A DNA stretch of 5,343 nucleotides from an uncultured Bacteroides sp. (GCA_905203765.1 CAJKXC010000093.1:1-5343); one strand, 5' to 3'; numbered from the stretch's first letter, positions 1 through 4,929 are shown. The notes: generated by a model not told the origin, from the letters alone. Program-made: numbers and translations.

Positions 1-49
1 CACCGGTCTCCAAAACCGGGTGTCGGGAGTTCGAGCCTCTCCTCCCGTG
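1..49 (+). tRNA. tRNA-Trp (anticodon CCA), 3' part, cut by window start
   Basis: This is the 3' part of a tryptophan tRNA. The anticodon stem pairs 3-7 with 15-19 around a seven-base loop (8-14) with anticodon CCA at 10-12. A five-base variable loop (20-24) follows, then a T stem 25-29/37-41 around the TTCGAGC loop. Bases 42-48 are the 3' acceptor strand and G49 is the discriminator base. The sequence is nearly the same as E. coli tRNA-Trp from memory. The bases after G49 are CAG, so CCA is not encoded and must be added after transcription. The D arm and 5' acceptor strand lie outside the window. It is unrelated to the neighbouring que genes, because queuosine modifies the Tyr, His, Asn and Asp tRNAs. 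Confidence 0.96.
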
Positions 50-53
50 CAGA

Positions 54-93
54 AATAAAGCCGCAAGTCGATCGTTCGACTTGCGGCTTTATT
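54..93. terminator. Bidirectional intrinsic terminator between tRNA-Trp and queE
   Basis: A perfect 12-bp GC-rich stem (60-71 with 76-87) closes a TCGT loop and is extended by six A/T pairs to 54-93. On the plus strand the stem ends in TTTATTCTT, so it can stop tRNA-Trp transcription. The extension is symmetric (AATAAA on one side, TTTATT on the other), so the same hairpin can also stop the queD-queE transcript arriving from the right, whose last stop codon is at 144. Confidence 0.9.
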
Positions 94-143
94 CTTATAT
101 CTTATTCGGAAGGTGATGCCAAACGAAGCACACCAATTTTGGT

Positions 144-689
144 TCAGCGTATATCTATCAACTTGTGTGTCTGCAGACTGAGTCTCCATCGGGGATGCTG
201 CATTACGCACTCTACCGTCTCGGCAATATTGCTGCCGGAGCAGGGTTGCAGAAAGAAGTGCCGGGCAGGAAGTTGCTCATAGGCGGCGAGGTCCTGACCT
301 TGATACACCACTTTCACCTCGTCAATGCGTGCTACCGCCGGCTTTGACTCCGATTTGGGCGAGCAGGTCACCCAGTCGATGCTCTCCGGCAGAGGCCGCG
401 TGCCGTTTGTTTCGATGCAGACGTACTTGCCCGCCTGATGCAACAGGTCTATTAACTCATCGTCTATCCAGAGCGAAGGTTCGCCCCCTGTCAATATCAC
501 CACAGTGGCAGGATGCAGCATTACCTCTTCCAGAATTTCTGCATCGGTCATCAGCCGGCCTTCCTCGTGCTGCGTATCACAGAAGGAACACTTCAAGTTG
601 CAACCGCTAAAGCGGATGAACACGGCGGGTGTACCCGTATAATATCCTTCGCCCTGCAGGCTGTAGAATATCTCGTTAATCTTTCTCAT
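144..689 (-). CDS. queE: 7-carboxy-7-deazaguanine synthase QueE (radical SAM)
   Basis: QueE converts 6-carboxy-5,6,7,8-tetrahydropterin into 7-carboxy-7-deazaguanine, the ring-contracting step on the way to preQ0, preQ1 and queuosine in tRNA. The 181-residue product has the conserved N-terminal SLQGEG (10-15), the radical SAM cluster motif CX3CX2C with Cys30, Cys34 and Cys37, the SAM-binding GGEP (68-71), ETNGT (93-97), a CSPK motif (109-112), QPCSGS near 150, and a C-terminal QTHK. It is shorter than the E. coli and B. subtilis enzymes (about 220-245 residues) but all core motifs are present, so it looks complete. Its ATG lies 14 bases inside the end of queD, which implies translational coupling. 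No queC or queF lies in the window. Confidence 0.96.
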   Translation of the reverse strand: MRKINEIFYSLQGEGYYTGTPAVFIRFSGCNLKCSFCDTQHEEGRLMTDAEILEEVMLHPATVVILTGGEPSLWIDDELIDLLHQAGKYVCIETNGTRPLPESIDWVTCSPKSESKPAVARIDEVKVVYQGQDLAAYEQLPARHFFLQPCSGSNIAETVECVMQHPRWRLSLQTHKLIDIR

Positions 690-1008
690 AAACGGCTACA
701 TTCGATTCGGATTCCTGTACCTCGACTTTGAAGCAGGTGGGTATTTGGTCGCATATCCAGCGGGCGATATTCTCGGCTGTGGGGTTAAAGGGAAGCATTT
801 CATTGAGATTGCGATGGTCCAATTGTCCCTTTACCACTTGCTTGATATGGCTGAAATCAACTACCATTCCATCGGCATTGAGCTCCCGGGAACGGCAATA
901 TACGGTGATAATCCAGTTGTGACCGTGCAGATTCTCACACTTGCTATGATACGAAAGTTTCAGGCTATGGGCTGCCGATACTTCCATGCGTTTAATGACT
1001 GTGTACAT
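676..1008 (-). CDS. queD: 6-carboxy-5,6,7,8-tetrahydropterin synthase QueD
   Basis: QueD turns dihydroneopterin triphosphate (made from GTP by FolE) into 6-carboxytetrahydropterin, the substrate of QueE encoded just downstream. The 110-residue protein belongs to the 6-pyruvoyltetrahydropterin synthase family. Zinc ligands His14, His28 and His30 are present, with the catalytic cysteine in CENLHGH (Cys24). Also seen are VVDF (49-52), the DH pair (64-65) with LNE after it, PTAEN (76-80) and the late pterin-binding glutamate in VQES (Glu99). Cys24 in the CxxxHGH arrangement points to QueD rather than a eukaryotic-type PTPS. The ATG at 1008 leaves a leader of about 50 bases from the predicted promoter. 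The gene overlaps queE by 14 bases, so the two form one transcription unit. Confidence 0.96.
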   Translation of the reverse strand: MYTVIKRMEVSAAHSLKLSYHSKCENLHGHNWIITVYCRSRELNADGMVVDFSHIKQVVKGQLDHRNLNEMLPFNPTAENIARWICDQIPTCFKVEVQESESNVAVYEKD

Positions 1009-1038
1009 AGGGTTAATACGCTAATTAATATGAGTTGT

Positions 1039-1062
1039 CGCATCTAATGTCACCTCGATGCG
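1039..1062 (-). other. Small hairpin in the queD leader
   Basis: CGCATC (1039-1044) and GATGCG (1057-1062) form a perfect 6-bp stem around a 12-base loop, next to the predicted queD transcript start. It does not show the features I know of the preQ1 riboswitch classes. Its outer strand may lie exactly at the 5' end of the RNA, or partly upstream of it, so it may have no regulatory role. Confidence 0.25.
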
Positions 1063-1066
1063 GCTG

Positions 1067-1074
1067 CAAAAATA
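1067..1074 (-). promoter_or_regulatory. Predicted -7 box for queD-queE
   Basis: On the minus strand this reads TATTTTTG, an exact fit to the Bacteroidetes -7 consensus TAnnTTTG. It predicts a transcript start near 1060 and a leader of about 50 bases before the queD ATG. I see no TTTG at the usual -33 distance, so the call rests on one box. A run of seven T's just upstream, after the end of the previous gene, could also belong to a weak terminator. Confidence 0.5.
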
Positions 1075-1109
1075 CAAAAAAAGAGGGATTATTCTTCGGT
1101 TGCCGTCAC

Positions 1110-1949
1110 TTATTCGTATACACAAAGGGAATTGGCTACCTTGCGTTCGGCATTGCCGCTCGGAGTATTGGCAATACCCTTGCCCGGCAATGAGGCGTTC
1201 CATAAAGTAGAAGACCCGCCCCCATCCAGGTTCAACGCATCCCGGCAGCCCAGCACGCGCAGCAGGTGTGTAAGTTCGGGGATGCTGATGCCTTCCGACT
1301 TTCCTTTTCTGCGCCCGTCTACAACGATGAACAGTATCTTTCCTTCTTTGGTCAGCGCCACCGCGCTACGGGGATGCTTGGTATTCACGAAACCGGGGTT
1401 GCAGGCCGACAAGTCACGCGCCTTTCCCGCCAGCAACATCAGGGGACTGGATGCAAGGAGACTGCCCCGCTTCAGCCGGCAGGTCTTTTCATCTTCCTTG
1501 CTCCAGGGAAGGATTTGCAACTTATCTTTCTTAATAAGTACGGCACCGTTTGATACGGTGGTCAGTACGCCACCGGCAGCGGTAGTATCTACCACTACCC
1601 CGTCTTTGCGCAGATAACAGACGGAATTGCCTTTCTTCATGTCGAAATAAGAACCGTTGATAGCAGCTATCGCACCGGAACGGCGGGCAGCCACACTGGT
1701 TTCTTCCTTGGGATTGTGAATAAGGATATCCAGGCGGTGATGCTTCGGAGATATTTCAAATATAGAGATTTCCTGTGGTACTCCGTACAGGGAAGCGAAG
1801 GTTGCCTGCCGGCAAAGGATGCCTTTCTGCAAAGGGGTGACCTGCCAGTCGGCAGATACAAGTGCAAGGGAGTCGGCTGTGGTCTGTGCTACGGTAGCAG
1901 TCAGTACGCTGCTAAGGACGAACAAAAGCAGGAAGAATCTCTTTCTCAT
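1110..1949 (-). CDS. Exported phosphodiester glycosidase family protein (NAGPA/DUF2233)
   Basis: The 279-residue product starts with a basic MRKR followed by a hydrophobic stretch and a likely signal peptidase I site after about Ala21 (TVA-Q). There is no lipobox, so it is probably periplasmic or secreted. The rest matches the NAGPA domain named after the human uncovering enzyme, which removes N-acetylglucosamine from a phosphodiester. Family motifs are INGSYFDM (97-104), HPRSAVALTKEGK (192-204) with IVVDGR (208-213), NLDGGGSSTLW (240-250) and a closing ERKVANSLCVY (268-278). Bacterial members are suspected to cleave sugar-1-phosphodiesters in envelope or exopolysaccharide material, but the substrate here cannot be read from sequence. 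It appears to be transcribed alone from a promoter box at 2012-2019. Confidence 0.88.
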   Translation of the reverse strand: MRKRFFLLLFVLSSVLTATVAQTTADSLALVSADWQVTPLQKGILCRQATFASLYGVPQEISIFEISPKHHRLDILIHNPKEETSVAARRSGAIAAINGSYFDMKKGNSVCYLRKDGVVVDTTAAGGVLTTVSNGAVLIKKDKLQILPWSKEDEKTCRLKRGSLLASSPLMLLAGKARDLSACNPGFVNTKHPRSAVALTKEGKILFIVVDGRRKGKSEGISIPELTHLLRVLGCRDALNLDGGGSSTLWNASLPGKGIANTPSGNAERKVANSLCVYE

Positions 1950-2011
1950 AATACAGGTGATTTAACGGAGATACATCTCTGTTATAAATATAAAATCAGG
2001 CTTTCACTCCG

Positions 2012-2019
2012 CAAACATA
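2012..2019 (-). promoter_or_regulatory. Predicted -7 box for the phosphodiester glycosidase gene
   Basis: The minus strand reads TATGTTTG, an exact TAnnTTTG match, giving a transcript start near 2005 and a leader of about 55 bases to the ATG at 1949. No clear -33 TTTG is present upstream. It sits 11 bases from the opposing box for the divergent DUF454 gene. Confidence 0.5.
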
Positions 2020-2030
2020 GTTATTTTTTC

Positions 2031-2038
2031 TATTTTTG
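2031..2038 (+). promoter_or_regulatory. Predicted -7 box for the DUF454 gene
   Basis: TATTTTTG matches TAnnTTTG exactly and lies only 4 bases before the ATG at 2043. A start 6-8 bases downstream of the box would fall on or next to the ATG, implying a leaderless or nearly leaderless mRNA. There is no good -33 TTTG at the expected spacing. Confidence 0.45.
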
Positions 2039-2042
2039 CGGC

Positions 2043-2408
2043 ATGAAAGCCCTATATATTCTGCTCGGCACGCTCTCTTTGTTCTTGGGTATACTCGGCA
2101 TCTTCCTTCCGCTGCTGCCCACTACCCCGTTTCTATTGCTCACGGCAGCACTCTACGTGCGCAGTTCCCCGCGCCTGTATGCCTGGCTTCTCCGGCAGCC
2201 TCATCTCGGGGCTTATATCCGTAACTTCCGCGAGCACAAAGCCATCCCACTGAGAGCGAAGATCGTCTCCGTGGCACTGATCTGGATAACAATCTCTTAC
2301 TCTATTATCTTTATCGTGCCGCAGTGGTGGCTGAGGCTGATCCTGCTACTTATCGCCGCAGGAACAAGCTACCATATCCTGTCATTCAAGACCCTGAAAG
2401 CAGAGTGA
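2043..2408 (+). CDS. DUF454 (YbaN-type) inner membrane protein
   Basis: A 121-residue protein with the hallmark DUF454 motif in its first helices, LPLLPTTPF (22-30), followed by RSSPR (40-44), WLLRQPHLGAYI (48-59) and the basic FREHKAIP (62-69). Hydrophobic segments lie at about 5-21, 27-39, 72-92 and 95-112, so it is an integral inner membrane protein. No biochemical function is established for the family. The reading frame is open upstream to 1716, but that extension runs antisense through the glycosidase gene and across both promoter boxes. The ATG at 2043, where DUF454 similarity begins, is therefore the start. It is a single gene, divergent from the glycosidase and convergent with the nucleosidase. 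Confidence 0.9.
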   Translation: MKALYILLGTLSLFLGILGIFLPLLPTTPFLLLTAALYVRSSPRLYAWLLRQPHLGAYIRNFREHKAIPLRAKIVSVALIWITISYSIIFIVPQWWLRLILLLIAAGTSYHILSFKTLKAE

Positions 2409-2413
2409 TGTAA

Positions 2414-2992
2414 CTACACTCCACCCAGTTTCTCAAAGAAGAGTCCCAGTTCGTGGCGCGCGTCTACAATCTTATCTTCCCAGTGCTTCACCGAGTTCTG
2501 TCCGATGATGTCCGTCACATACTTCACGGCAATGAACGGCACATTCTTGGCGCGGCATACGAATGCCTGGGCATACGCTTCCATATCTATCACATCGCCT
2601 GCCACATCCGAGATTTCCGTCAGGAAGCTGTCTCCCGTGTTGCATACACCGTTTCCCTGCCAATGCAGGCAGTAGCCTTTCTGCTCCAGCAAGTCGGTGG
2701 AATCCGCCTCGTACTCCAGTTCCAAATCAGCAAGAGCCTGCATATCCCGGTCTATGAAATGACGGCACACAAAGATATCTCCTACCTTATGCCGGATAGT
2801 ACCTGCCGTACCGACATTAACCACCAAGTCCGGTTGTCCGAAGTTAATCGCTTCCGAAAGATAGAAAGCCGACTTTACCTTCCCCACTCCGGTACGCAGA
2901 TAACCTATCTGCAACTCCTCGCCCCCTACCATACCGGGGAACTTCAATTCCGCAAACTCGCCTTGAACGGCGTAAGTAACCAAAATCTTCAT
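2414..2992 (-). CDS. MTA/SAH nucleosidase-like protein (nucleoside phosphorylase superfamily)
   Basis: A 192-residue member of the PNP/UDP phosphorylase superfamily, closest in motifs to 5'-methylthioadenosine/S-adenosylhomocysteine nucleosidase, which releases adenine from SAM by-products in the cytoplasm. Three key positions can be matched to the E. coli enzyme: Glu12 near the N-terminus, Glu138 in DMEAYA (ribose-binding glutamate) and Asp161 in KYVTD (the adenine proton donor). NVGTAG (59-64) and TGDSF (119-123) also fit. It is about 40 residues shorter than E. coli MtnN, so the substrate may differ; other nucleosides such as futalosine or 5'-deoxyadenosine derivatives cannot be excluded. 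It ends 5 bases from the convergent DUF454 stop. It starts 65 bases after the HTH_34 gene with no promoter box seen between, so read-through from that operon is possible. Confidence 0.85.
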   Translation of the reverse strand: MKILVTYAVQGEFAELKFPGMVGGEELQIGYLRTGVGKVKSAFYLSEAINFGQPDLVVNVGTAGTIRHKVGDIFVCRHFIDRDMQALADLELEYEADSTDLLEQKGYCLHWQGNGVCNTGDSFLTEISDVAGDVIDMEAYAQAFVCRAKNVPFIAVKYVTDIIGQNSVKHWEDKIVDARHELGLFFEKLGGV

Positions 2993-3019
2993 AATTTTCT
3001 ATTTACGTTAATGTATCTT

Positions 3020-3061
3020 CTACCAACTACTAACTACCAGCTACTAACTACTATCTACTAC
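3020..3061. repeat. Three tandem 14-bp repeats
   Basis: Three imperfect copies (3020-3033, 3034-3047, 3048-3061) of a CTACYARCTACTAA-like unit, built from smaller CTAC/CTAA words, fill most of the gap between the HTH_34 gene and the nucleosidase. The last copy supplies the HTH_34 stop codon (TAG on the minus strand, 3058-3060). The array looks like slippage-prone simple sequence. It has no hairpin potential, because one strand is almost free of G. Confidence 0.75.
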
Positions 3062-3342
3062 TTCACAATATAGCTCTTCAGCGCTTCCACATACTCCTCA
3101 AAGGCATCTATCCCTTGCGGAGTGATCTTGCAAATCGTGCAAGGCATCTTTCCTTTAAAAGTCTTTGTCACCTCCACATAACCCGCCTTGCTGAGTTTAT
3201 CCAACTGCACGCTGAGGTTTCCGGCAGTTGCCCCTGTCTGCTGGCGGATATAAACAAAGTCCGCCTCTTCGACACTGATAAGCAACGACATCACCGCAAG
3301 CCGCAGTTCGGAATGGAGCAAAGGGTTCAGTTCTTTAAACAT
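3058..3342 (-). CDS. Winged-helix transcriptional regulator (HTH_34 / MarR-like)
   Basis: A 94-residue DNA-binding protein consisting of a winged helix and a short C-terminal helix. The opening FKELNPLLHSELRLAVMSLL, the acidic VEEADF, the recognition helix TGATAGNLSVQLDKLSKAGYV (36-56) and the beta-wing VTKTFKGKMPCTICKITPQG (58-77) fit the HTH_34 family seen often in Bacteroidetes. The C-terminal helix (78-92) probably forms the dimer. No ligand-binding domain is present, so any signal must come from a partner or from small-molecule binding in the winged helix. It is the fourth gene of the operon, 11 bases after the six-helix membrane protein. Family habit suggests it represses its own operon, but no operator can be assigned. 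Confidence 0.88.
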   Translation of the reverse strand: MFKELNPLLHSELRLAVMSLLISVEEADFVYIRQQTGATAGNLSVQLDKLSKAGYVEVTKTFKGKMPCTICKITPQGIDAFEEYVEALKSYIVK

Positions 3343-3353
3343 GCTATTCGTTA

Positions 3354-3938
3354 TTATAAAACATTCTGTTTTTCTACCCTATTCAGGTAATGTCCCGGTA
3401 TAACCATCATAAAGACAAAAGCCAGTGCAAAAAGCAATATCTGGTCGAACCCATGCAGGCAGAGACACCCCAATGACAAGAGTCCGCCTAAAACTCCGCA
3501 TATCGTCACGACTCTCATTTTTACAATCAATCCGGTCAGCGCCGTTCCCATCCCCATCATCAGCAAGATGACGAAGAGCACCGACAAATCCCAAAAGAAA
3601 ATGGCAACCCAGGATACAAAGAAACCGCCTATTCCGAAGACAAGCCACACATATCCCAGTATGCGGTCTATGTAGGTTTTCACCATCTTCTGCTGCTTCC
3701 GCCCGGTCCACATCATAATGGTATAGGCTACGGTAGGCAGCAGGAACCAACACCATTGCCAATTATAGTTTCCGGTTTCTTTCAAGAGAAACCATACCAC
3801 AAGCGAGGTCACCACGGTGGTATATCCCCATATCAGAAAAGGCAGTCCGGCATTCTTTGCCATTCCGGACTTCGTGTTCTGTATCATTTGAGCGATGAGT
3901 TCCAAACTCTCTTTCTCATTCAGTTTCTTATCTTCCAT
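3354..3938 (-). CDS. Six-helix membrane protein of the HTH_34-linked Bacteroidetes type
   Basis: A 194-residue integral membrane protein of unknown function. A charged cytoplasmic-type N-terminus (1-25) carries ESLELIAQMIQNTKSGMAKN, which resembles a motif I recall from Bacteroidetes membrane proteins paired with small HTH_34 regulators: an amphipathic helix followed by a first helix beginning with FLIWGY. Hydrophobic segments lie at about 31-52, 60-78, 93-114, 117-138, 142-160 and 164-182. I see no catalytic motif, transporter signature or metal site. The gene ends in two in-frame TAA codons (3354-3356 and 3351-3353), and the HTH_34 ATG follows within 11 bases. A role in sensing envelope state or sequestering the regulator is plausible, but this is inference from gene order only. 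Confidence 0.85.
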   Translation of the reverse strand: MEDKKLNEKESLELIAQMIQNTKSGMAKNAGLPFLIWGYTTVVTSLVVWFLLKETGNYNWQWCWFLLPTVAYTIMMWTGRKQQKMVKTYIDRILGYVWLVFGIGGFFVSWVAIFFWDLSVLFVILLMMGMGTALTGLIVKMRVVTICGVLGGLLSLGCLCLHGFDQILLFALAFVFMMVIPGHYLNRVEKQNVL

Positions 3939-3953
3939 TGCTATACTTATTTT

Positions 3954-4037
3954 TTAATCCCAATTACATACGTTCAATACCAGAAAAAGCATTATCACCC
4001 AATCGGCTATCAAAAAAGCCACAAGCCAAGTTTCCAT
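3954..4037 (-). CDS. 27-residue single-helix membrane microprotein
   Basis: A short open frame with ATG at 4035-4037 and TAA at 3954-3956 fits exactly between two membrane protein genes, 8 bases after the stop of the first and 15 bases before the start of the next. The product begins METWLVAF and ends CNWD. Residues 4-21 form one hydrophobic helix interrupted by a single Asp12, flanked by Trp4 and Trp26, which is typical of a one-pass membrane peptide. Without it this stretch would be a 107-base gap in an otherwise very tight operon. A purine-rich AAGATAAGAA precedes the ATG. Chance open frames of this length are common, so the support is position plus the clean membrane-helix composition. 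A function as a subunit or modulator of a neighbouring membrane protein is a guess. Confidence 0.6.
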   Translation of the reverse strand: METWLVAFLIADWVIMLFLVLNVCNWD

Positions 4038-4045
4038 TTCTTATC

Positions 4046-4528
4046 TTATTTAAAGTTACACACAAACAAAATCTGAAGAATCCATAAGAGCAACAGGCAG
4101 CTTGCCAGTATCAGCAGTCTTTTCTTAGTTGCCACCTGTCGTTTAGCCATCAGTCTCTTCCTGAGCAGAAGCGCTTCGGCAAAAGTCAATACCACCAACC
4201 AGGCATAGCCATAAAAGGTAGTGATGTGCCACACTTCTTTTGAACCCATATACATGGCAAAGAACAGGAAGTCTGATATCAAAGAGATACCGACAGCAAT
4301 CAATGATACCCACATCGCCTTCTTCACCAAACTCCGGGCACCGCCCTCACAAGCCAGGCAACTGTATAATCCCACTCCCCAGAAAATAGGATTTACCGTA
4401 AGCATCATCCCCATGCCCAACTGCGGATTATAACGCCAGGGCATCCAAAGTACTACATTGGAAAGCCAGTACAAACACATAATGGTCAATGCTGTGGATG
4501 CCCACCAATTATAACCAACCGTTTTCAT
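4046..4528 (-). CDS. Five-helix membrane protein of unknown function
   Basis: A 160-residue hydrophobic protein with likely membrane segments at about 9-30, 40-60, 69-93, 99-124 and 137-157, a basic loop (LLRKRLMAKR, 121-130) between the last two, and a short FVCNFK tail. It is rich in Trp, Tyr and Met. I recognise no family and no catalytic motif. The frame is open back to a GTG at 4564, but the ATG at 4528 (MKTVGYNWW) is preferred: the 12 upstream residues are polar and unlike the rest, and ATG is the usual start in this group. It is the first gene of the minus-strand operon, about 50 bases downstream of a strong predicted promoter, with the microprotein gene starting 8 bases after its stop. 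Confidence 0.82.
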   Translation of the reverse strand: MKTVGYNWWASTALTIMCLYWLSNVVLWMPWRYNPQLGMGMMLTVNPIFWGVGLYSCLACEGGARSLVKKAMWVSLIAVGISLISDFLFFAMYMGSKEVWHITTFYGYAWLVVLTFAEALLLRKRLMAKRQVATKKRLLILASCLLLLWILQILFVCNFK

Positions 4529-4586
4529 AACCTCATCATGTTTAATGTTAATTGATATAATCACATTTTGGGTTCGAACTCCGGTG

Positions 4587-4617
4587 CAAATATAAGTAGT
4601 TTATTTTATAAACCAAA
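4587..4617 (-). promoter_or_regulatory. Promoter of the membrane protein/HTH_34 operon
   Basis: On the minus strand TTTG (4617-4614), a 19-base spacer and TATATTTG (4594-4587) give a complete Bacteroidetes-type -33/-7 pair (TTTG and TAnnTTTG). The predicted start is near 4580, leaving about 50 bases before the ATG at 4528. It is one of only two complete promoters in the window. Confidence 0.8.
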
Positions 4618-4690
4618 TTATATTATAAATTATTTCATGCTTTCTAAGAAGAAAAACATCTTTCTCCCACATGAAGGTGACAATGCCTCT

Positions 4691-4756
4691 ATCCGAGAGC
4701 CATTATCCTCTTATCCGAAAAGCATTATCCCCCCATCCGGACAACATTAGTAGAAG
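4691..4756. repeat. Three 22-bp direct repeats (ATCCG...CATTA)
   Basis: Units begin at 4691, 4713 and 4735, exactly 22 bases apart. Each opens with ATCCG and has CATTA at unit positions 11-15; the first two agree at 16 of 22 positions and both continue with TCC. The third diverges after CATTA. The period is close to two turns of DNA, as expected of stacked protein-binding sites on one face, but no binding protein can be named. Confidence 0.7.
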
Positions 4757-4772
4757 AAACGATAGAGATACC

Positions 4773-4810
4773 GACCAAGGCAGGCTGACATAACGACCAA
4801 AACAGTCTGA
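4773..4810. repeat. Imperfect direct repeat pair with 22-bp spacing
   Basis: GACCAAGGCAGGCTGA (4773-4788) and GACCAAAACAGTCTGA (4795-4810) agree at 13 of 16 positions and are spaced 22 bases apart, the same period as the repeats at 4691-4756. The second copy runs into the left arm of the 124-bp palindrome. Confidence 0.6.
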
Positions 4811-4929
4811 AGTAGGCTTTAAAGTATATCTTAAGGTTTCAGATGTATATCTCCGCACTTAAGATAGACATCTGCACAGCTAAGATGTGTATCTTGAACC
4901 CTAAGATATACTTTAAAGCCTACTTCAGA
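4806..4929. repeat. 124-bp nested palindrome with perfect 28-bp arms and 21-bp units
   Basis: Arms 4806-4833 and 4902-4929 are perfect 28-bp reverse complements (outer ends TCTGAAGTAGGC and GCCTACTTCAGA), and partial pairing continues inward to a central AGAT-AGAC-ATCT at 4862-4873. The interior divides into five consecutive 21-bp units starting at 4818, 4839, 4860, 4881 and 4902. The middle three each carry an AGAT-N4-ATCT type core, and the two outer units carry the mirrored AAAGTATATCTT and AAGATATACTTT. As RNA it would fold into one very long hairpin; as DNA it could be a cruciform or an operator array with two-turn spacing. No target-site duplication is obvious at its ends. Confidence 0.88.

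Noticed and set aside
1009..1066. preQ1 riboswitch in the queD leader
   Set aside because: Only one 6-bp hairpin is visible; the conserved loop and A-rich tail of class I, and the other known classes, were not found.
1132..1617. 161-residue plus-strand open frame opposite the glycosidase
   Set aside because: The antisense shadow of a well-supported gene, rich in Pro, Ser and Arg as expected of such shadows.
1716..2042. Upstream extension of the DUF454 frame (230-residue version)
   Set aside because: It runs antisense through the glycosidase gene and across both promoter boxes, and DUF454 similarity begins only at the ATG at 2043.
2453..3073. 206-residue plus-strand open frame opposite the nucleosidase
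   Set aside because: It is antisense to a gene with clear family motifs, and its translation has no recognisable domain.
3379..3762. 127-residue minus-strand frame inside the six-helix membrane protein
   Set aside because: It overlaps that gene in another frame; its product is rich in His, Arg and Cys and is not protein-like, whereas the membrane protein has six clean helices.
4529..4564. GTG start giving a 172-residue version of the five-helix membrane protein
   Set aside because: The 12 extra residues are polar and unlike the rest, and an ATG is available at 4528. It could still be used, but is less likely.
4568..4750. 60-residue plus-strand frame (also from an inner ATG at 4637)
   Set aside because: It passes through 22-bp repeats whose period breaks codon phase, its early part overlaps the minus-strand promoter, and the product shows no domain.
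4691..4929. CRISPR array
   Set aside because: The units are contiguous 21-22-mers without separate unique spacers, the repeats are imperfect, and there are no cas genes.
4806..4929. Insertion sequence or MITE
   Set aside because: There is no transposase frame and no visible target-site duplication at the ends. A MITE is not excluded, but nothing positive supports it.
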